64,000 bases of DNA from Anas platyrhynchos (lineage: Eukaryota > Chordata > Aves > Anseriformes > Anatidae): positions 14,776,001 to 14,840,000 of the forward strand of contig NC_092590.1 of assembly GCF_047663525.1 (NCBI RefSeq), read 5' to 3'. The first letter of the stretch is position 1, and every line of letters begins with the position of its first letter. The notes beneath the pieces were generated by a model. The model was not told the DNA's origin. It was given only the letters and a program-made list of their open reading frames with translations, and ran no database searches. Below are positions 24,237 to 37,365 of this stretch, piece after piece. Made by a program: the position numbers and the translations under genes.

Positions 24237-27200
24237 AATATACTGAGCTAATTCCACGTACCTAAGCTAGATGCAGCTTGCTCTCTTTTTAAAGGAACAC
24301 ATCTTTTTCCATTGATAAGAGGGAGAACCTGCAGAGGTGAGACATTCATACCAAACCTTGTCCTTTTGTCTACACCTCCACCTCTTCTTAAGGTAGTTGC
24401 TTATAGAGGATGAAGGTGATTGCATCAGGATACAAACATTAAAGCGTTTACTATCTTAGTAGAAAACCATAAAGCATATTATGAAGCAAAAAAAATCTTC
24501 CTCTCCAAAAGAAAGAAAACTCAAAAGACCAAAGTATGTACAGGAATATACAAGTATGAGAGTTAGTCGAAACACAGTACTGCAGATTTCTGACAAGAAG
24601 AAGCAAACCAGTTTTTAAAGATCATATTTCTGTGGGCACTGTTATTTACATGGTGAGGTTTTAAAGTTTGGGAGTTTCTGTCTAAATGTATTAGTGGACT
24701 TAGCTTTTCTCATATAGTCTATTTGTTCTTAAATCTGATGTCTAAATCACTGATTTAAACTCCCAAGTGGCCATTTGAATAATTTTAGGGAAGTTTTGAA
24801 AATCAGCTCTGCATGCTTTTTGGTATAGAATGCAGAGAGTTGAAGTTTGAAAATGCAATTGGCCTTCCAAGATTAAACCAAAACATACTTCCTAAGAGCA
24901 CCATAATTGTTTCTTCAACTTATTTCTGCTCATAAGGTAGCATAGGAAAGATTTAACCGTTTCTGTAAGGTATAGGATCTGGGTATAGGAGGAGAAGAAT
25001 CATTCCATCACAGAGGATTGAGAAAGGCAGAGTTCACTGAAGATACAAGAGCTCTTGTGAATATGTGTGCAGCCAGCCCTGCAGCTGTGACATGCATCAA
25101 AATGCTTGTGCAGCAAAAGAGGCAATGAAAACAAGATTTGACACTTAACAAATAGGTAATGCATTTCTACAAGAGACGAATATTTCGGAGTGAGTGGATG
25201 TAGATTTTTGTTTAAACTAAGCTTCACTATCTGGTAATCCAGCTGTGGATTTCATCAGATCTTATCTTTTCAGAGTAATTCAGGATAATGGTCTAGACAC
25301 CATTGTGAGCAACAGTTGAAATACTGTTTTTTTCCCTCTGTTAATGAATGCATTCTTAAGTTGATGAAACTGATCAACTCAACAAAGATTTGACAGGAGG
25401 AAGAAAGAACTCACAGCACCCAACTTTTGGCATTGGTCTTAGCCAGCTGGTTAATCAGTCAGCCAGAGAGAGATCTTCTGAATGTAGTTCAGAGCTCCAG
25501 AGCAAGGCTGTCTGAAGTCTGCCTTGGCAAGGGCAGTCTTACCCCTGACTACAGGCAGCTCCTAGAGAAACTAGCTGCAGAAATCAAATATCAGCTGGTG
25601 GTTGAAGCAAACATTCCTTTCACTTTGCATTCTTTGTTCAGAGCAGTGTACGGGGTGTTTTGCTGGGACAAGGAAACAAGGCTTAGCAGCCAGCTTGTCA
25701 GCAATTCCTCTGGTAATGTAGGAAGACCTGATATTTTTCTGTCAGTAGTTCACACATCTAAAATCAATGTCTATGTAGCTAATGCCCAGGGTCAGAAAGA
25801 ATAAAGCTTATCTGCTGATAGTGAAAGATTGCTTTCTACAAGGTATTTTTTAGTGTCATTTTAACTATTTGGACATACTATTTCCTACTTGGTAACTGAA
25901 GCTGTTTTACAAGTGAATAAATCTCCCTATTGAGCACCTCTGCAGACATTTAGACTTCATTTTAATTCCCTTCATCTCATTCCACTTCTCTATATCATGT
26001 CTCAGTGATTATTCTAATTTCCCAAACTTTCAACCCTTATTACTTTTTATCTTATCCGTTACTGCTCCTGCGTCCTTGCTGTGTGATAAACCAAACTGGT
26101 TCTCTTCTAATTAAAGGTTAATGAAAGGTTATCTCGTGTTTTCTGTATTTATAATGAATAGAAGAGGGGAAAAAATGACTATTTGCAGTCCTTGTAATGA
26201 AGTGCAGTGTAAGATATGTGGCAAAACATAAAGGGCAAGGTCAAACAGTTCAAACAAGGAAAATATGATGATTTGAGATTCAGTGCATTGTTTTCTTCCA
26301 ATTCAGATTTGTTCAGACCTACTGTGATGGAAGCCAAAGGTCAAGTATACAGAGAAATACAGCCCTTGGTAGACAACAAGCACGGAGGAACATAAATAGT
26401 TGGCTTTTCTGTTACCAGGCTAATCTGGGGAGGGTGATTTAAGCCCTCACTAATACAACTGTGTTTCATTCTAACAGAAATGAAGCGTGTTGTGAAGGTT
26501 TGCTCCATCACCCCAAAAGAGGCTGGCAGAAGCAAGTGTCTGGTTAAAATGATGCTGTTTGTTATCCAGCAGTTCTAGCTGGATGAGTATGTAAAGGCCT
26601 GAGAGGTTTGTTGATTTGGGATCCAAAGGGAGAAGAAGCTTTAGTGATGAGGGGCTTTCCCCTAAACACTTTCTTGCAGAGTTAGAGCATTTTTTTCTGC
26701 TTGGTTATCCTCCCAATCCCCTTGCCATGGTTAGCAAGGAAGAAGGGGCACAAAGCACAGATTCTGGAACTGCAGCAGAGGGAAAATGCAGGGAACAGCT
26801 GTGCTTTGGGGGTGCTTCTTTCTCCAAGGTAGCTAACAGCAAAGTGAATGTTCCTTCCAAGTGATTCAACTAAAATGTGCTGCCTACAGTGCATCCATCA
26901 GTGTTGCTTTTAGAGGCAGTGGGAATATAGGACAAGGTACTCTGCTTTGATGACAGAAAACTTACCTTCTTTTCTACCTTCTTTTGTGAGGAGAAAATCT
27001 GAGAAAAGAGCTTTCTTCATCTACCTGGCTTTTTCGTGTACTTCTTGCAGGTGTTTTCCACAACAAACAGCTTTCCAGCCTGGCACAGGTCTGATTGTTA
27101 TTGGTCAGAGCCACCAGTCTCCCGTGTGCCACTAGGGGACAAACTGCAATGTAAACAGGTTCCTTAGTGTTTCTCAGCTGGGAGCTGGCTTGGAGAAGCA

Positions 27201-28142
27201 GGTGATGTAGCTGTGATGCCAAGGGCAAGCGTAAGAATAAATCAAGCTCTGCATCGTGCTGTTGATTAAGGCTTTATCCACTGATGAATAAGGCCAAATT
27301 TCCACTACTGCAAACCACTGAATTCCTCTTTCTGTGTTTAAAAGCACTGATGCAGCTGTGTCTGTGATTGAGTAATGGTGGATCAGGCATGAACCTTGCA
27401 GCAAGGTGGATTTTATTTGCTTGTCGGTAGAACTGAAAGGAAAGCCAGGCAGGTAAAGCCAAATAACTCATCAAAATTTTGTGTTGAGTGAGGCTAATGA
27501 GGGATTAATTTTAGCATCTCTGAATTGAGTGCTTAGTTAGTAGTGATATATCTTCACTCATCTTTACATTTTTACATATATTTTGTTTGCTTGTTTTTGA
27601 AAAATTGTACAATGAAATGATAGCTTGAACTCATTTGACTTTGGAACCTAAAACCCCACCCTCTTTTGAGTTTCATAAATAGAAATTCATGACTATAGAA
27701 TGTACTCTGCCCTGTCCTCTTATGACTAAAACCGAAATTTTGTTCTGGTTTAGTGAGGGAAATCAGAACCAGCAAGAAATTCTTAGTATTCTGCAAAACT
27801 GCAACAAAACTCAAGCTCCTTAAAAAAGATAAGAATGTTATGATCATGCTGTTGTGAGACACTGAAGATGTAAGCTTAGCACATCATTATTTTAAATAAC
27901 GGGTAACAGTTTCCCCTTCCCATTTCATCATTATTGTTGCTACAGCTGAGACTTGCTGCCTGTCTTATTTCATGTCCCCTTCACTATCATACTTGTAATT
28001 TTCCACTCTTGGCTAAGAAGGAGGTCTTTGATCCCTGAAGCTGTTTTTAACAGAATAAATTGTTTTGTCTGTTACACTGTGTTTGTGAGTTAATAACCTA
28101 AGAACTTGATTATTTTATGAGTTATTGGATAAAATCTGTTCC

Positions 28143-28162
28143 TTTTTTTTTTTTTTTTTTTT
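28143..28162. repeat. Poly-T run (T20)
   Basis: An uninterrupted T20 run within intron 4. Simple sequence. Confidence 0.95.
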
Positions 28163-28840
28163 GTTATGATTGCTTCATAACCCTAATTTAAGAGCTTAGG
28201 GAGAATTTCTTCTTCCTTTTTAAACAAAGGTATGAAAGGATGATTCAGGCCTTTCACATTGACAGCATGTCTATTAGTTTCATTCCTAATGCTGACAAAA
28301 TCATAAGTGTGACATCGTAACAGGGCACCTTTCTTCTCTTGCTGTGTACCGTTACAAAGTGTTGCACAGTTAGTGTACCTGTGATGGTAGTACAAAATAT
28401 AGCCTTCAGAAAGGTATATTTAATCAAAATAAAGGAGTAAACAACATATTTCTTTATAAATTGAGACAGTCAAAGGCAGCATCCTGTCTCGCCAGTAGAT
28501 CAGTGGAAATTTCTAGTTATTGGTGGTGCATTCTCAAATTAGTATCAGTAGTTGCATATAGTTAGATGAAACTTGTCATCCTGAAGGCTATCCAAAAATT
28601 TTCCAAGTTTTATATAGAAAACCTTGCATGTTTTAGCTTTGTTTTTGCAGTGGAATGTGGCAGCTGTTAAGACTGGCACTTGTTACCCAGCAGTAGATTA
28701 GGAAAGGAAGATCAGTATTTGAACTAGCTGAAAGTGCTGGAGGAATTTAGAGGCACAACTAGGGTCTGATCCAAAATGTGTTAACTCTGACAAGTATCTT
28801 TCAGGCAACAAACTTGGTAAGAGGTCTGGGAAAGCATATT

Positions 28841-28894
28841 CTATGAGGAAAGGCTGAGGACACTTCGGTTGTCTAGTCTGGAGAAAAGAAGGCC
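28841..28894 (+). mobile_element. CR1 scrap (C-terminal ORF2 region)
   Basis: A short stretch reading GAGGAAAGGCTGAGGACACT, then GTCTAGTCTGGAGAAAAGAA. This matches the conserved CR1 segment that encodes the LFSLEKRR-type motif near the ORF2 C-terminus. The flanks are too decayed to delimit. Confidence 0.65.
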
Positions 28895-31800
28895 TACTTT
28901 TACTGCAGCTTCCAAGCTGCCTATTGTGACTGTAATTTCCTGATGAAAAACGAAGCTCTTCCTGGAGCAAAAGGCTTTAAACATGAATTAAGCCAATAAT
29001 CAAGTCTGTGCAGCGGCATCACTCTTAACTGCTTTGCATTACCTGCTCTACCTGCATTTTGCTTTACACATTTCCTGCAAGTATTGTAGACAGAGGTGGA
29101 ATTACTGAGTTGATTTAGGCTCCTAAATCTGATGTTACAGACCGTAATCTGGAACAGATTGCAAAAGATAATTAGTTAGGTGCCTGGTGGGATTTTCCAC
29201 TGTCTCGGAAATGAGGACACTTCTGCAAATTCTCAGTAGTGACATATGACCTTGCATTTGCTTTGAACTGGTGAGACGTAAGTTTGTAAATGATGCAGAG
29301 CCTGTAAATGACTCATGCACACTGAAATGAACACCTCCCTCAACTCAGTGTTGCCGTGTCTTTAGCCACCTGTTAGCCTCTGATCTTGCAGAAGAGTCAG
29401 CAGATGCGAATACCCGCCTGTTTTCAGCTGTACCAGTTTGTAGTCCAGTCTGTTAAGACAAATTGCTTTCATCAGCTGTTACCTTACCTGATTAAAGTAC
29501 AGGGCTAAGCTGTGGACCTGAGCTCACATCTGCTACAGACACAGTAACATTTATCTGGAGGGACAGAGCAGACTGACAGACATTGTAATCTCTTAAAACT
29601 ACTGCAACCCTACTCTCAGAATCTTCAGTTGTGCTGGTTGAGGGGCTTGTGGGCACCTGAGGTACTAAAGAAAATATTTCGCAAGGGCTGGAGAAACAAC
29701 AACAACCAAAAAAAACCAAACAAACAAACTGTAATGTTCTCTGGCTTCTGAGACCCTTTATTTCTTCTAGGATCCCCTAGAAGATTGGTAAGTTTACTTT
29801 GTGGTGCTCCTTTATAAACCGTGCTGTACCAGCAGGAAAAGTAGCAGTCAGACAAGACAGCATACAGCCCTCATTGTGTTTTAAGTTAGGATTATGGTGC
29901 TGTCATTCCACCCAGGCTAGGGCTGCAAAGACACTTAAGGAAATGGCAGTGTGCATTCTTCATCTTAGACAGGGTGGGGTTGAGCAGCACTGGGAATTCA
30001 TAACGAGATGCACCACTTCACCTGGAGATCGCTGGTTCTCAGCTGTGACTTGGAGCTGTCAGCAGTTGCTGCCTGGGGAAATCAGTTCAGTGATCTCAAT
30101 CCAACTCATTATAGGCAGGTGATTACATCAGACGTCCTCCCGGCTCTCGTTTCTGCTTGAAGCAAGGTTCTCAGGCATGGTGACTGGCGACGGAACCCTG
30201 TGGTGATGCCTGTCTCTTTCTGGATGGCAAGTGGATTCTGGAGATTCAATCTCTCCTAAGTACGCTACACATTTAGCCTGTTACAGCTTGCTTACAGGGT
30301 CCCCGAGCTAAATTCATTTAACTAATGCAGGAAATGTAAGTAATTCTTTCACACTGAGCTAATTTGACTTCAGGTCAATTCAGTTCTGAATAAGAGTTGT
30401 GACGTGGATCTTTGAAGTGGTTTAACTAGCTTGAGACTAATTTTCTTGAGCATCCGCATGTAAGTAGACATACCATTGACTTAAAGTGGTCTGGAAGAAC
30501 ACAGAGAACAAGTGAGCACTGGTCTGCAAAGACATGAGTGGTACAAAGCTGTGGTGGATGGGTGAGCAGGCATGGGAGGGCACTGTGCAGAATGTGAAAT
30601 CCAGGTTTATGTCTCCCTTCTGGAAAGTGTGTTTTTGGTGTAGAAGCTGTTGTTCTACTGCTGCTGTACTGTTTGTGATTCCTGTACTGAAGTAGTTTGT
30701 ACATGGCTATAAGGTGATCACGTCCAACCTTTGAGCATTTTGTGACCAGAGTAAATTGTGCATTTAACTCAATAGGCAGCACAATTAATTAACGTGCAAA
30801 TCAGACATGAAGGAGCCATTGCTATGAACACAGTTATGTTGAAATGCTTTAACAAGGTGTTTCCAAAAGAACGTGAGAAAGTGTCCAAGGACAAGGATGT
30901 GAATCATGGAAGCGTTATATGGGATTTTCTCATAGAACTGTGTTTTTTTTTTCCTATTGATCTGAAGTGAAACTTGTACATTTCATAGCTTTTCAGACTA
31001 AGCAAAACTGAAGATTTTTTACATACAGTCTCAGAAAAGTCCAGTTGGACTTTTGCACACAGTGTGACAACAGATGGGTTTTAATTTCTATGAATATGCA
31101 AGTTGGGTGCATGCTTATAATCTAAACTTCTTAACTATGCTGAGCTGCAGATTTATTGCAAGGAAAAGGTCAGCGTGGATAGCTTGAAGAATATAATAAT
31201 CCTTGCCACAGTGGAGGTCTAATAGCAGCAACTGAAGGAAAAAATAAACAAGAAATTTTATAAAATATGTGGACCAGTTTTAGTGACAGAATGGCAATAG
31301 ATGATTTACTTTATACTGCCATTAAAGTAAAGCAAATCTTGCTGTCCTACTTGGTTACATTCAGAGAGGGAATGTAATGTGGTTTTCTTGTTTGTTTGTT
31401 TTGGTTTGGTTTTGGTTTTGTTTTGTTTTGCTATAGGAGGCATTGGCTATAGCTCCTAGCAAATGTAGTTTAAGTCAAAATTCTGCCCTAAAATTCTCTG
31501 AAGCTATCTGGAGTCATTTTTTGACTTGAAATCATTGGATTATGTTTTCCAGCCATTTCCTAGAAAAGAGGTTCATAGGGTTGCCAGGCTTATGTTAGTG
31601 TTGTCCTGTTTTGGAGAAACGCATCAGGATGGTGAGAGTTGAGATTTTCCTGAATCAAGCTAACTGAGTTCAGCTAACTCCAGAGAACATACAGTCCTGT
31701 TACATGCTTACACACTTTCTTTTATTCAGGACCATTACTATTTTCTAGTGAATATATGACATTCTTAAAAGTGAGTTGGATCCATGCTTATCCAGCCATA

Positions 31801-33357
31801 GAAATTTTCCCGATTTTTAATGTAATCTGAGGCCAGGTTCTACACTAATGGAGTCATCTGATTTAAGGCTCCTGAAACTGACCCATTTTACAGCTGGCAA
31901 TGGTTCTGCCGCATAAAATAGTTCTGATAATTTAACCTTCAGGTCCTGCAACTCTGTTACGTATATTGGATGTTGAAAATGACATCAGTAAAGATCCTCC
32001 TCTAGAGTTTACACAGATACGCTCTGCTGCGGTAGGATCCTCTCCCTGTTGACAGGTAGATGCATTGCAGAGAGTAAAGTATTGAAAAGGATCAGTAACA
32101 TGCAAACCCTACAAGAAGGCCTTTTTTTGATGGAAGGTTTCTGGGAGTATCTGCTTTCAGAGACTTTTTACTAAATTAACATTTGGGTCCAATAAGCAAT
32201 AAGTACAGTTTTACAGCAGTAGCCAGTTATTTGTTAATTTGCTGAATATAGTAAATAATTAATTTCAAGTTATATCTCTATAAAATAGTTCAGATGGCAT
32301 TTGTTTAATTTTGGGGGAGTTAGGTTGTTTTTCCTCTCATAAAATTGTGTAGACGTTCTCAGCCAAAAAATACTTGGAATGTTTTTCTGATGTGTTTTTT
32401 TTGTTTGTTTGTTTGTTTTTTTCTCACCTGCTTTTTCCCTTTAAATTATTTCTGGGTTTTCTCTACCTCTTGATTTTCAGTTTCTGCCACCTTATAATTC
32501 TTTATAGAATTCACGTCATTGTGGCCATTTCATGGGTCACTGAGAGCAGAGTACATCTGCTGGGAATGCTGTACTACAGGAAATTCTATATGATTGGAGA
32601 AATATTTTAAATGCTGAAGGAGATTCTTCAGAGAGCCTACTATTACATTAAAACAGAATTTAAATGTGTTTTGGGCTCAATAAAACATGCAAAACTCCTA
32701 CGTTCCAACAGATGATCATTAGATGCTTATTAATTGGGTGCTCAGTTGTGAGTTGTGTTTTTTTTTAACCACATGACAGGGTTGCCATCTCCATGTTTTA
32801 CAAATCTTTGTGAGTTATTAGTCTACAAAACAAATAGCAAGTCAAAATTAGATGAAGAAATGTGATATATGTCATGGAGTCACCTTAAGCTATAGAGATC
32901 TTGCTTAGCATTTCCTTTTAGTGTGCTGCTCAGCATGTGGGTTTTCTTTTTTTTTTTTGACTCATCATATACCTTAGAGATCATCACTGATCACTTTTTC
33001 AAGGAATCTGACTCTTCGCAGTAACAGTTCAGAGAATTTAAATGCCTCATGCTGTCTGTGCCGCAGTCATCAACCCAACTTTCAGCAAGGTTAGTGGTAT
33101 CTCATGTGGTGGTTTCCTCAATTAGATCTTTGCCTAGACTTTGTGGAGAAGATAGTTTGACCAACAGATACAGTATTTAATATTACTAAGAAAAACGAAT
33201 AGTTGTTACCACCATAGCTATGCTCCTTCTTTCCCAGACAGTTTTTCGTGTCTGCTAGCTAGCCTGTGTCCACAATAAAAACATTATAGAGATGCTGTGT
33301 AAGAACGGTTCACTCTTAAGTATCTAATATTCTACTTCATGTTCCATCCAACTTTAG

Positions 33358-33517
33358 TGTGCCCTCTGGATTTGAAGGTATAAAAGAACAAGAGATCTGC
33401 AACAAGATAATGACTAAAATGCTGGAAAGTTACAACACCTTATTTGAATCGGAAGGCTTGAAGAAGGAAGAAGAAAAGCCGGTATGTGAAGAGCTATCAA
33501 GAATTATTTTGGTAAAA
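33358..33517 (+). CDS. FAM13A: FAM13A exon 5, RhoGAP end
   Basis: This exon encodes the last base of codon 203 through residue 256. It reads HVPSGFEGIKEQEICNKIMT, then KMLESYNTLFE, the final RhoGAP helix. It then runs through an acidic/lysine linker (EGLKKEEEKP) to VCEELSRIILVK, the counterpart of the LARLIIVK stretch in human FAM13A. The acceptor is CATCCAACTTTAG. I place the end at AAA|GTGAGT (33518), because the sequence up to VK is conserved with the human protein. An upstream donor, CCG|GTATGT at 33482, is also in frame and could give a form lacking 12 residues. The exon is phase 2 in and phase 0 out. Confidence 0.92.
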
Positions 33518-34284
33518 GTGAGTATCTCTAATATTGCACTTTTGTATAGCAAATCAATAGTGCAGACTTATTACAGCTTCAATTCAGAAATCTTTTAGAT
33601 AAGTGGGAAGCAGGCTCTGTAATAATAATGTTCTTTGTTATTGATCTACAGCTTTACAAATCGATCCTCCTAATAGGCTAATTTTCATTACTAGTTGATT
33701 GAGGAAAACACTGTCTGTGTTCCTGAGTCATTTAGTTGTCTCCCAAGGGCTCTGAAATCCTTTTTTTGATACACCTCAGGCTTCCTGTAGCTGCATCATT
33801 GGTACCTACTTGAAAGATGAAGAGTGTTTAATAGTCCTAAGGCTGTATTATACTCAAAATCTTAGTGATAACATCCCTGGTTCAAGATCCAGGAATGCAG
33901 CAAACTTGTCTGTGAAGAAGGTCTGGTCTGCAGATGGGAGTCTCTGTTGCTTTGATAAAGGAACAGAGGCTCCTTCGTTTCTTCGTAGTGCTGGTTTTAA
34001 TACTGCACTTGCTACAAGGCCTTGCTTGATCTGACCTTTGTTGATCTGACCTTGGAGGGAGAACTTGCCCAGATGCCTATTTTTCCATCTACACATCTCT
34101 GGTCTGGCATACCTAAAGCCTCGTATGTATTGAGTAGTGGAGGCAGAGCCTGCAGACGGGCTCCTCTTCTGGATCCATGCAGTAACTTGCTTCCACTCCT
34201 CTGTGTGGCTCAAGTTGCTGCCTTTATCCTGATGCAGGTTAGATACCAGGCCTACCTCAGAAGTGGCCATGCTAGGTAGGCATG

Positions 34285-34497
34285 TGTTGTGGTTTAACCC
34301 GGCAGGCAGCTAAGCAGCGCACACTCAGCGGGATGGGGGAGAGAGTCAAAGGAAGAAAAATAATGTAAAAGAGTAAAAGTTCATGGTTTGAGATAAAGGC
34401 AGCTTAATAAGACAGAAAAGGAAGGTAAAATAATAATAAAAGAATATACAATGCAGTTGCTCACCACCCAATGACTGATGCCCAGATCATTCTTTCT
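34285..34497 (+). mobile_element. LTR 5' fragment, same avian ERVL-type family
   Basis: It begins near TGTTGTGGTTTAACCCGG and continues CAGGCAGCTAAG, GGGATGGGGGAGAGAGT and GATAAAGGCAGCTTAATAAG. This parallels the first about 220 bp of the solo LTR at 22624 and is less decayed over that part. The match to the LTR fades soon after the GATGCCCAGATCATTC segment, so it is a truncated copy with no internal viral genes. Confidence 0.78.
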
Positions 34498-37348
34498 CCC
34501 TGAAGTCTCTGCTGCCTTCACGTCATCCACTTTCAACCATGGTTTTTAAAGCCAACTCAGTTATGATTTTGGAGCAAATACTCAGAAACATGCCATCCCT
34601 ATATTGGAAAGTGCTTCCTCTCATATGCCTGATGATGTTTACCAGCTTTATGAACTTATGCATCTCCTGGCACCTCATGAGCTGGGTATCTTAAGATTTT
34701 CACTCGCTCTTGGAAAAATCCACTGACTTAAATGCCAAAAGTAATGCTCTTTTAAATTGGAAACAAAAATGTGGATTTTGCAGATAAAGTCATGAAAGCA
34801 TGTACTTCTCTTTGAGCAGCGTATTAGAAAGGAAAAACAGAACTTAGGTGGAGCAAGTTGCATCTTGTTTAGCATGTTGGTCATAGCTAGGGGAAATCCA
34901 TAATGCTACAGACTTCTAGAAGGAGTAAGAGTATTTCAGTCAGGTACAGATTGTGGCATCTTAGAGAAAATCTGTTTTAAAGGAACAAAAAGTTAATTTT
35001 AGAGACGGGGAAAAGAGATTCTGATTCTGTAGGTGTGTTAGCTGAATTATCTTTTTTGCTGTGTTTATGAACTTAGGAGGTGCAGGTTACATCACACCAG
35101 TTATATCTCCTCTTTCAAAGATTGCTCACTCATTGGGAAAGACAAGTTGTGCCAGGTAAAGTGATTTCTTAGACTGTTTTCTCACTGGATCATAGTTCAG
35201 AAAGTAAGAGAGCTGAAATTTTCTGCAAGTTGCCTTCCAGTCCCTGCTTTGTTCCCAGGACTGTAAAACATCCTCTCATTCATTGCTCAGGCACACGTGT
35301 ATGGTAAGATTATAGTTAGAAATGGTGGGGAATTTTTCTTTGGAAACCTCTATTTAGAAATAAAAAAGTGCCATTTTTACAAAACAACTTTTATCTTGGA
35401 ACAGATTCCATTTCCCTGGGAAACTGAACTGCTTCCTGATGCCTTGCCTAGAATGGCTTCATTAGATTCTCACTCCACTTAGTAGAGTGAGATCCACAAG
35501 ATCTTCTAGGCAGGTGGCTAGCAGGTAGAAATAAAATGTACTTCCTTCAGAAACACAAATATTTATGGGAAATTCCTTCTCTAAAATAAACTTGATTTTT
35601 TTATTCCAAAACAGGATAAATATATTTAAGTATAGCAGGTCTCATTTGTAGCCAGCTATCATTACAATCTCTAAGACCTTTTTCCAAGCTTCAGTTTAAT
35701 TTTCAGATCCATTGAAGGTCTGAAAGACTCTCAGGCTGTTGATTAATAGGATCTGCTAGTTAGAAATGGGTGGAGAAGTGGATTAAGTGTTCTGATTAGC
35801 TATCTGCTCAGTGTTGTCTTTCTCTGACTTGGAAGGACCATAAATATTTTTTTTTCGGGCAGAGTCAGGTGTGAACTGTTTATTCTTTAGGTATATCTGA
35901 ACTGCTCTGTATTTATCACATTTTAAGTTTCAGTGGAGCATTATAAAATGTTTATGATTTGCTTTGGAGAAGAATTCCAAGAGCATTTAGTTATGGTCCT
36001 GATTGATTTTTGTGGCAGTGAACTGAGTGATAACTCAGGTAATTAAAGACAGTCAGTTTTGAGTTGCAGTACAGATTATTTTTTTTGTCTTGATTTAAGA
36101 AACCTACAGTAATAACAAAAATAATCATTTTGTACTGGGACTTTTATTTTTCAAAGAATTTAAAGTGTTACTCAAACTGCAATTACATGTAGTCCTATAT
36201 TGTACATCTAGACAGTGTTGTACTGTTACAACTGCAATAAAACAGAACCTTTGAATAACATTGGTAATGTTATTCATTAATGATCAAAGATAAGCAGTGA
36301 AGAGGATTTGGTTTGAGTTCCAGAGGACAGGACAACCTGGACAGGCAAAGAATTATGAGACTCTTGAGAGATTTCTGGAATTACTGCCTTCGCTGGTTCC
36401 AGGTAAAATGTGCCATCTTTAATAGTATAATGCTTTTTAGGTCAGTATTTTAAAGCCCTTACCATGCAGGGCTACAGGGTTGTGCTTCTTTTGGCTTTTT
36501 CTTTCCCTGCTTTTTCCCTCCAATGCCTTCTTGACAGAGCTTTGTTAGTTTTAAGAACCAGTCAGCTGAGAGCACATAAATGTTTGCACTGAGAAACAAG
36601 TACCAATATACTGAGGACTTAATGCTGCTCCTGCCTCGATTACATATTTGGGAAAGGAATGCAAAGGGCTTTCCCCTTCTTTCCCTATTGGATAGTAGAA
36701 CATGTAGCCCTGTTCAACTGATGCAGGAGAGAGAGTAAGTCCGTTTATAATATTGAATTTATAAGATTATAAATTAAAAAAAATTAAAGTTAAAAATTCA
36801 AGTAAAATTATAAAGGTACAATTTTAACATTCTGAATGTAATCAAAGTATACTTTTGCTGGCCTCTGAACAGGGGGATTTCACTCCCTGAAGAGCTACAG
36901 AAATTAGTCTCTTTGGCTTTTGCAAAAATTAATAGTTTCAAAACAGCACAAGTAACTTCTTGCATTTTTATCCAGTTTGTTCCCAGCCTTCTAACAGAAG
37001 TAGCCACTTAAGTTGAGAGGTTTAGTTGTCAAAACAGATCTTTCTTGCTTGAAATGACAGCAAAAATGCATGCACTGTGTTCTGCAAGCCTGCTGTTAGA
37101 TTTATAAGGAGGCAGGCAAGCCACCACCACATGTAGATTCATCTAATGGTGCTTGATGGGTGCAAAACATGTGGTGCCCAACCCAGCCAGGCAAGCCCCT
37201 AAGCGTGGATTTTATGGCAACGAGAATGGTCCAGCTGCCTTCAGGCGCTGTTTTGAAGTGGAGTGCTTGCTTGCATGTTCAGTTGAACACTCAGATTGGA
37301 TCGTTCAGGTCTTGGTAGGATTTGAGCCCTTCATCCCTGGGAAGAGAT

Positions 37349-37365
37349 AAAAAAAAAAAAAAAAA
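37349..37365. repeat. Poly-A run (A17)
   Basis: A homopolymer within intron 5. No retroposon body is recognised upstream. Confidence 0.9.

Larger units (their letters stand above)
22453..33357 (+). other. FAM13A: FAM13A intron 4
   Basis: A 10.9-kb phase-2 intron. It holds a solo ERVL-type LTR at 22624-23243, a CR1 3'-end scrap at 24148-24236, a CR1 scrap at 28841-28894, a T20 run at 28143-28162, and TTTGG- and TTTG-rich tracts near 31388-31435 and 32397-32420. A 125-codon frame at 25427-25804 has no recognised similarity. The rest shows nothing identifiable. Confidence 0.8.

Noticed and set aside
22624..34497. The two LTR copies as the ends of one provirus
   Set aside because: They are 11 kb apart with FAM13A exon 5 and unrelated intron between them, no internal viral genes, and the second is truncated, so they are independent insertions.
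37081..37150. KPPPH-like codons as the missing FAM13A proline-rich exon
   Set aside because: There is no acceptor or donor in the right places and stops lie close on both sides. The resemblance is limited to three prolines.
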